A stretch of DNA of 26,470 nucleotides from DATEGZ01 sp035279905. GTDB lineage: Bacteria; Acidobacteriota; Vicinamibacteria; Vicinamibacterales; SCN-69-37. The notes beneath the pieces were generated by a model. That model did no database searches and was not told where the DNA came from. It saw only the letters and a list, made by a program, of their open reading frames with translations. Positions within the stretch are counted from its first letter, which is position 1. Every line of letters begins with the position of its first letter. The stretch spans positions 1-26,470 of the forward strand of contig DATEGZ010000020.1 in NCBI GenBank assembly GCA_035279905.1, read 5' to 3'. A program made the translations under genes and the position numbers. Shown here piece after piece: positions 23,170 through 26,470 of this stretch.

Positions 23170-24471
23170 ATGCTGCGCGCCATTTTCATCGCCATCATCA
23201 TCCTCATCGGGACGTTCTACGCGGTCATCAGCCCGTTCTACGGCCTGCTGTTCTACCTGTGGAACGCGTACTTCCGGCCCGAGGAATGGCTCTTCTGGCT
23301 GGACGTGAAGAGCCTCCACCTGTCGCTCATCATCGGGTGGTACGTCGTCATCCGGTCGTTCTTCAGCTTTCCGAACCCGCAGATCAGCTGGCGGACCGTC
23401 CTGCTCATCCTGTTCCTGCTGCAGGCCATGCTCGGCACGCTGACGTCCGAGCACCCGATCGTCTCGCAGGTGTACCTGCCCGACTTCATCAAGGTCATCG
23501 TCATCAGCTACCTCATCGTGGTCATGGTGACGGACCGCTCGAAGTTCCGCCTCACGCTCATCGTGATTTCGCTCTCGCTCGGGCTGGAGTGCGCGAAGCA
23601 GGGCTGGGCGAGCCTCATCCTCGCGCCGGGCCAGAAGAACGACAACAACATCGGCTTCCTCGGCGACAACAACGGCGTCGCGCTCGGCACGATGATGCTC
23701 GTGCCGATCATCGGCGCGCTGGCCCAGACGACCAGGACCCGGTGGAAGCAGTTCGCCTACTGGTTCATCGCGGTGGGCGTGTTTCTGCGCGGCTTCACGA
23801 CGTACTCCCGCGGCGGCTTCCTCGCCGCGGCCGTGCTCGGCCTGTTCGTGTTTGCGCGGGCCGAAAAGAAGGTGCGCGCGCTCATTGGGGTGGCCCTCGT
23901 CGCCGGGCTCGTGGTGACCGTCATGCCACGCGAGTACTGGAACCGCATCGACACGATTACGGCCGAGGAAGACAATCGAGACGAGTCCGCCGCCGGACGC
24001 CTGCACTTCTGGCGCATCGGCGTCGAGATGGCGCGCGCCAAGCCGTTCACGGGCGTCGGATTGAATTCGTTCTCTCCGTCGTACGCGACCTACGATCCGA
24101 ACAGCTTCTGGGGGGAAGGCCGCCAGGCGCACAGCACGTGGTTCGGCGTGCTCGCCGAGCTCGGCGTGCCAGGGCTGGCGATCTTCCTGGCCAACCTCAG
24201 CCTGGCGTTCCTCTCGTGCCGTCGCATCGTGCTGCAAACGCGCGATGATCCCGACGCCCGCGACCTCCGCATCTACGCCAACGCGCTCCTGACCAGCTTC
24301 GTCGTCTTTGCGGTCGGCGGGACGTTCCTGTCGAGCCAGTACAACGAGATGCTCTGGCACTTCTTCGCGTTGTCCACGGCGCTGTCGCTCGTGCGCACAG
24401 CGGAGGTGGAAGCCAGGGAGCGGACCGTCGAGGTCGCGCTGCCGATGGGGCGCTACGCGGTGGCGCGCTGA
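23170..24471 (+). CDS. O-glycosylation ligase, exosortase-associated (Wzy_C/O-antigen ligase family)
   Basis: A 433-residue polytopic membrane protein with roughly ten or more hydrophobic segments. The start (MLRAIFIAIIILIGTFYAV, PFYGLLFYLWNAYFRPEEW) and the middle (FLGDNNGVALGTMMLVPI, TYSRGGFLAAAVLGL) match TIGR03097, the putative O-glycosylation ligase tied to exosortase A systems. The large loop before the last membrane segments holds GVGLNSFSPSYATY and the HSTWFGVLAELGVPG segment expected of Wzy_C ligases. It should transfer a completed lipid-linked glycan to a protein acceptor in the periplasm; PEP-CTERM proteins are the suspected acceptors. Stop and next start overlap (TGATG). Confidence 0.9.
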   Translation: MLRAIFIAIIILIGTFYAVISPFYGLLFYLWNAYFRPEEWLFWLDVKSLHLSLIIGWYVVIRSFFSFPNPQISWRTVLLILFLLQAMLGTLTSEHPIVSQVYLPDFIKVIVISYLIVVMVTDRSKFRLTLIVISLSLGLECAKQGWASLILAPGQKNDNNIGFLGDNNGVALGTMMLVPIIGALAQTTRTRWKQFAYWFIAVGVFLRGFTTYSRGGFLAAAVLGLFVFARAEKKVRALIGVALVAGLVVTVMPREYWNRIDTITAEEDNRDESAAGRLHFWRIGVEMARAKPFTGVGLNSFSPSYATYDPNSFWGEGRQAHSTWFGVLAELGVPGLAIFLANLSLAFLSCRRIVLQTRDDPDARDLRIYANALLTSFVVFAVGGTFLSSQYNEMLWHFFALSTALSLVRTAEVEARERTVEVALPMGRYAVAR

Positions 24472-25487
24472 TGAAGCCCCCGGCCATCCGGCGGCTCTCG
24501 TTCATCATTCCGGTCAAGAACGACGCAGCGCGATTGAAGCGCTGTCTCGACGCGATCGCGGCCAATCTGCCCTCCGCGACCTCGATCGAGATCGTCGTCG
24601 CGGACAACGGATCGACCGACGAGTCCGGAGAGGTCGCGAGCGCGCGCGGCGCGCGAGTGCTGCGGCTGCCGTCGCTCGGCGTGTCCGAGCTGAGAAACCG
24701 CGCCGCGGACGCGTCCACGGGCGAGGTTCTGGCGTTCGTCGACGCGGACAACCTGATCGTGCCCTCCTGGATCGCGGCGGTGCTCGACGTCATGGCCGAC
24801 GACCGGATCGGCGCCGCCGGCGCGCTCTGCTGGGCGCCGCCCGACGGCACCTGGGTGCAGGCGGCGTACGACGTCCTGCGGGGTCGCACCATGGGCCGCG
24901 CGGATACCACCTGGCTGGGCGCCGGCAACCTCGTCGTCCGGCGGGTGGCCTTCGAGGCCGTTCGCGGATTCGACACGACACTCGAGGCCTGCGAGGACGT
25001 GGATCTCTGTCAGCGGCTGCGCGCCGCCGGCTGGCGTCTGATCGCCGACGAGCGGTTCGGCAGCGTGCACCTGGGGGATCCGCCCACGCTCGCGGCGTTG
25101 TTTCGCGGCGAGCGCTGGCGCGGGCGCGACAATCTCAAGGTGAGCCTGCGCGGCGCGATGACCCTGCGCGATCTCCCGAGCGTGATCATCCCGATCCTCG
25201 ACCTTGCGGCCTTCATCGTGGCGCTGTGGGGACTGGCGACGTGGCCGTTCGCGGGCCGGGGCGCGCTGTACATGGCGCTCGGCGCGATCGCGCTGGTGCT
25301 CGGCCTCTCAGCGCTGCGTGTCCTCCGCCGGCTCGTCTCGCGCCGGCTCTCGGCCGGCGCGATCGCGCGCACGTTTGCGGTGGCCGTCACCTACGACGTC
25401 GCGCGCGCGCTGGCGATCGTGTGGCCGGGCGCGCATCATCGGCCGCCGGGCGCCAAGAAAGCATCGTCGGGCGTCGCCCTCACATGA
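24471..25487 (+). CDS. glycosyltransferase family 2 with C-terminal membrane segments
   Basis: A 338-residue protein. The GT-A domain has FIIPVKNDAARL, DNGSTD (45-50), the DAD metal site in FVDADN (89-94) and CEDVDLCQRLRAAGW. Residues from about 235 contain two membrane helices (SVIIPILDLAAFIVALWGLATW in part, and ALYMALGAIALVLGLSAL), so it is anchored with its catalytic domain in the cytoplasm. A basic tail follows. It overlaps both neighbours (1 base and ATGA). Specificity is unknown. Confidence 0.88.
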   Translation: MKPPAIRRLSFIIPVKNDAARLKRCLDAIAANLPSATSIEIVVADNGSTDESGEVASARGARVLRLPSLGVSELRNRAADASTGEVLAFVDADNLIVPSWIAAVLDVMADDRIGAAGALCWAPPDGTWVQAAYDVLRGRTMGRADTTWLGAGNLVVRRVAFEAVRGFDTTLEACEDVDLCQRLRAAGWRLIADERFGSVHLGDPPTLAALFRGERWRGRDNLKVSLRGAMTLRDLPSVIIPILDLAAFIVALWGLATWPFAGRGALYMALGAIALVLGLSALRVLRRLVSRRLSAGAIARTFAVAVTYDVARALAIVWPGAHHRPPGAKKASSGVALT

Positions 25488-26470
25488 GCCGCCCGATTCG
25501 CGTGCTCGAGCTCCGCAGCGTGTGGGGCACGGGCGGCGGTCCTGACAAGACGATCCTGACCGGCGCGCGCCTGCACGACCCCGCGCGCGTGGCTCTCACG
25601 GTCTGCTACATCCGCGACGCGCGCGACCGCGTGTTCGCGCTCGATCGCCGTGCGGCCGAGCTGGGCATCGACTACACGGAGGTCGTCGAGCGCCACTCGT
25701 TCGATCCGGGCATCTGGCCGAAGCTGCGCGACCTCACGCGCGCGCGCAAAATCGATCTCGTGCACAGCCACGACTACAAGACCGACGGTCTGGCGTGGGC
25801 GCTGGCCAAACGCACGGGAGTCATCCCGCTGTCGACCGCGCACGGCTTTGCCGGCGTCAGCTGGTCGCAGCGCAGTTACTACGCCGTCGAAAAGCGATTG
25901 CTCGCGCGTTTTCCGCGCGTGATCGCCGTCGCCAACCACATCAAGGCCGAGCTCGTCCGCACGGGATCGCGACCCGAACGGGTGACGGTGATCAACAACG
26001 GGATCGATCCCCACGCCTTCCACCGCGATCCCGCGCGCCGCGCGCCGATGCGCCGCGAGCTCGGCTACGCCGACGAGGACATCGTCATCGGCGCCGTGGG
26101 ACGGCTGGAATCCGAGAAGTGCTTCGACCTGCTGCTTGGCGTCATCGCGGAGCTTCGCCGGACGCATCCGCGAGTCCGTCTCGCGATCGTCGGCGAAGGC
26201 AGCCTGCGGGCGCCGCTCGAGGCTCAGATGGCGCGCCTCGATCTGACGTCGGCGGTGCAACTGCTGGGGCACCGCACGGACGTCATCGCGCTCCATCATG
26301 CGTTCGACATCTTCGTGCAGTCATCCGAGCGGGAAGGCACGCCCAACGCCGTGCTCGAGGCGATGGCGATGGAGACGCCGATCGTCGCGACCGACGTCGG
26401 CGGCACGAGCGAGCTCGCGACGGACGGCGTCCACGCCTTGCTGGTGCCGAAGCACGACCCCGCTCAGCTA
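25484..26470 (+). CDS. glycosyltransferase family 4, 3' truncated by window end
   Basis: The first 329 residues of a GT4 protein. MSRPIRVLELRSVWGTGGGPDKTI carries the Gly-rich acceptor loop; VHSHDYKTDGLAWALAK and STAHGF follow. In the C-domain VINNGIDPHAF, GAVGRLESEKCFDLLL and the EREGTPNAVLEAMAMETPIV motif (E-x7-E) are present. The gene is open to the right edge, so only the last few dozen residues are probably missing. ATG 25484 overlaps the previous stop as ATGA, continuing the coupled operon. Confidence 0.9.
   Translation, partial: MSRPIRVLELRSVWGTGGGPDKTILTGARLHDPARVALTVCYIRDARDRVFALDRRAAELGIDYTEVVERHSFDPGIWPKLRDLTRARKIDLVHSHDYKTDGLAWALAKRTGVIPLSTAHGFAGVSWSQRSYYAVEKRLLARFPRVIAVANHIKAELVRTGSRPERVTVINNGIDPHAFHRDPARRAPMRRELGYADEDIVIGAVGRLESEKCFDLLLGVIAELRRTHPRVRLAIVGEGSLRAPLEAQMARLDLTSAVQLLGHRTDVIALHHAFDIFVQSSEREGTPNAVLEAMAMETPIVATDVGGTSELATDGVHALLVPKHDPAQL

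Noticed and set aside
21646..24360. A 904-codon open frame on the minus strand across the glycosyltransferase and ligase genes
   Set aside because: It is antisense to three well-supported genes and its translation is His/Arg/Asp/Glu-rich with no domain, the usual result of high third-position GC. The same holds for the 731-codon frame at 10260-12455 (minus) and the 365-codon frame at 136-1233 (minus).

Overview
The window looks like chromosomal DNA of a GC-rich, Gram-negative, diderm bacterium. The gene style (a GC-rich RecA with a long charged N-terminus, an exosortase/PEP-CTERM locus, TIGR03790- and PrsT-like proteins, heptad intergenic repeats) resembles Acidobacteriota of the Vicinamibacteria type. 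That placement is a judgement from gene content; no search was run. There are no rRNA, tRNA, CRISPR, IS or phage genes.

Layout. (1) 1-2316: the tail of a DUF721/DciA-like gene, then a coupled acetyl-CoA acetyltransferase and 3-hydroxyacyl-CoA dehydrogenase pair (acetoacetyl-CoA / 3-hydroxybutyryl-CoA metabolism). (2) 2207-2956: a small membrane protein of the DUF457/YdjM type on the minus strand, bracketed by two large imperfect hairpins built from 7-bp units; the hairpin DNA encodes the C-termini of the two convergent genes. (3) 3124-4389: recA with a clear sigma70-type promoter and a strong 3' hairpin. (4) 4582-6946: a secreted protein with Ig-like and FN3-like domains and four copies of an unusual two-cysteine repeat, preceded by a good sigma54-type promoter match, then two small unidentified ORFs. 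(5) 6947-15786: the exosortase block. It holds a TIGR03790-TPR protein, exosortase, EpsI, a PrsT-like TPR lipoprotein, a second colinear TPR lipoprotein encoded tail-to-tail with the first, and a PEP-CTERM substrate with its own terminator. (6) 16005-17267: a membrane protein made of three VanZ-like units. (7) 17423-26470: a tightly packed operon of nucleotide-sugar enzymes, glycosyltransferases and an exosortase-associated O-glycosylation ligase, running off the window end.

How it fits together (inference from known exosortase biology): PEP-CTERM proteins are exported by Sec, recognised by the C-terminal PEP motif, processed by exosortase with EpsI, and probably glycosylated by sugars built by the downstream operon and transferred by the O-glycosylation ligase. 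The TPR lipoproteins probably organise this envelope machinery. The best leads for new biology are the four-copy CxTPDPF...CxNGGWxP protein and its possible sigma54 control, the inverted pair of PrsT-like lipoproteins, the triple-VanZ protein, and the heptad-repeat hairpins.
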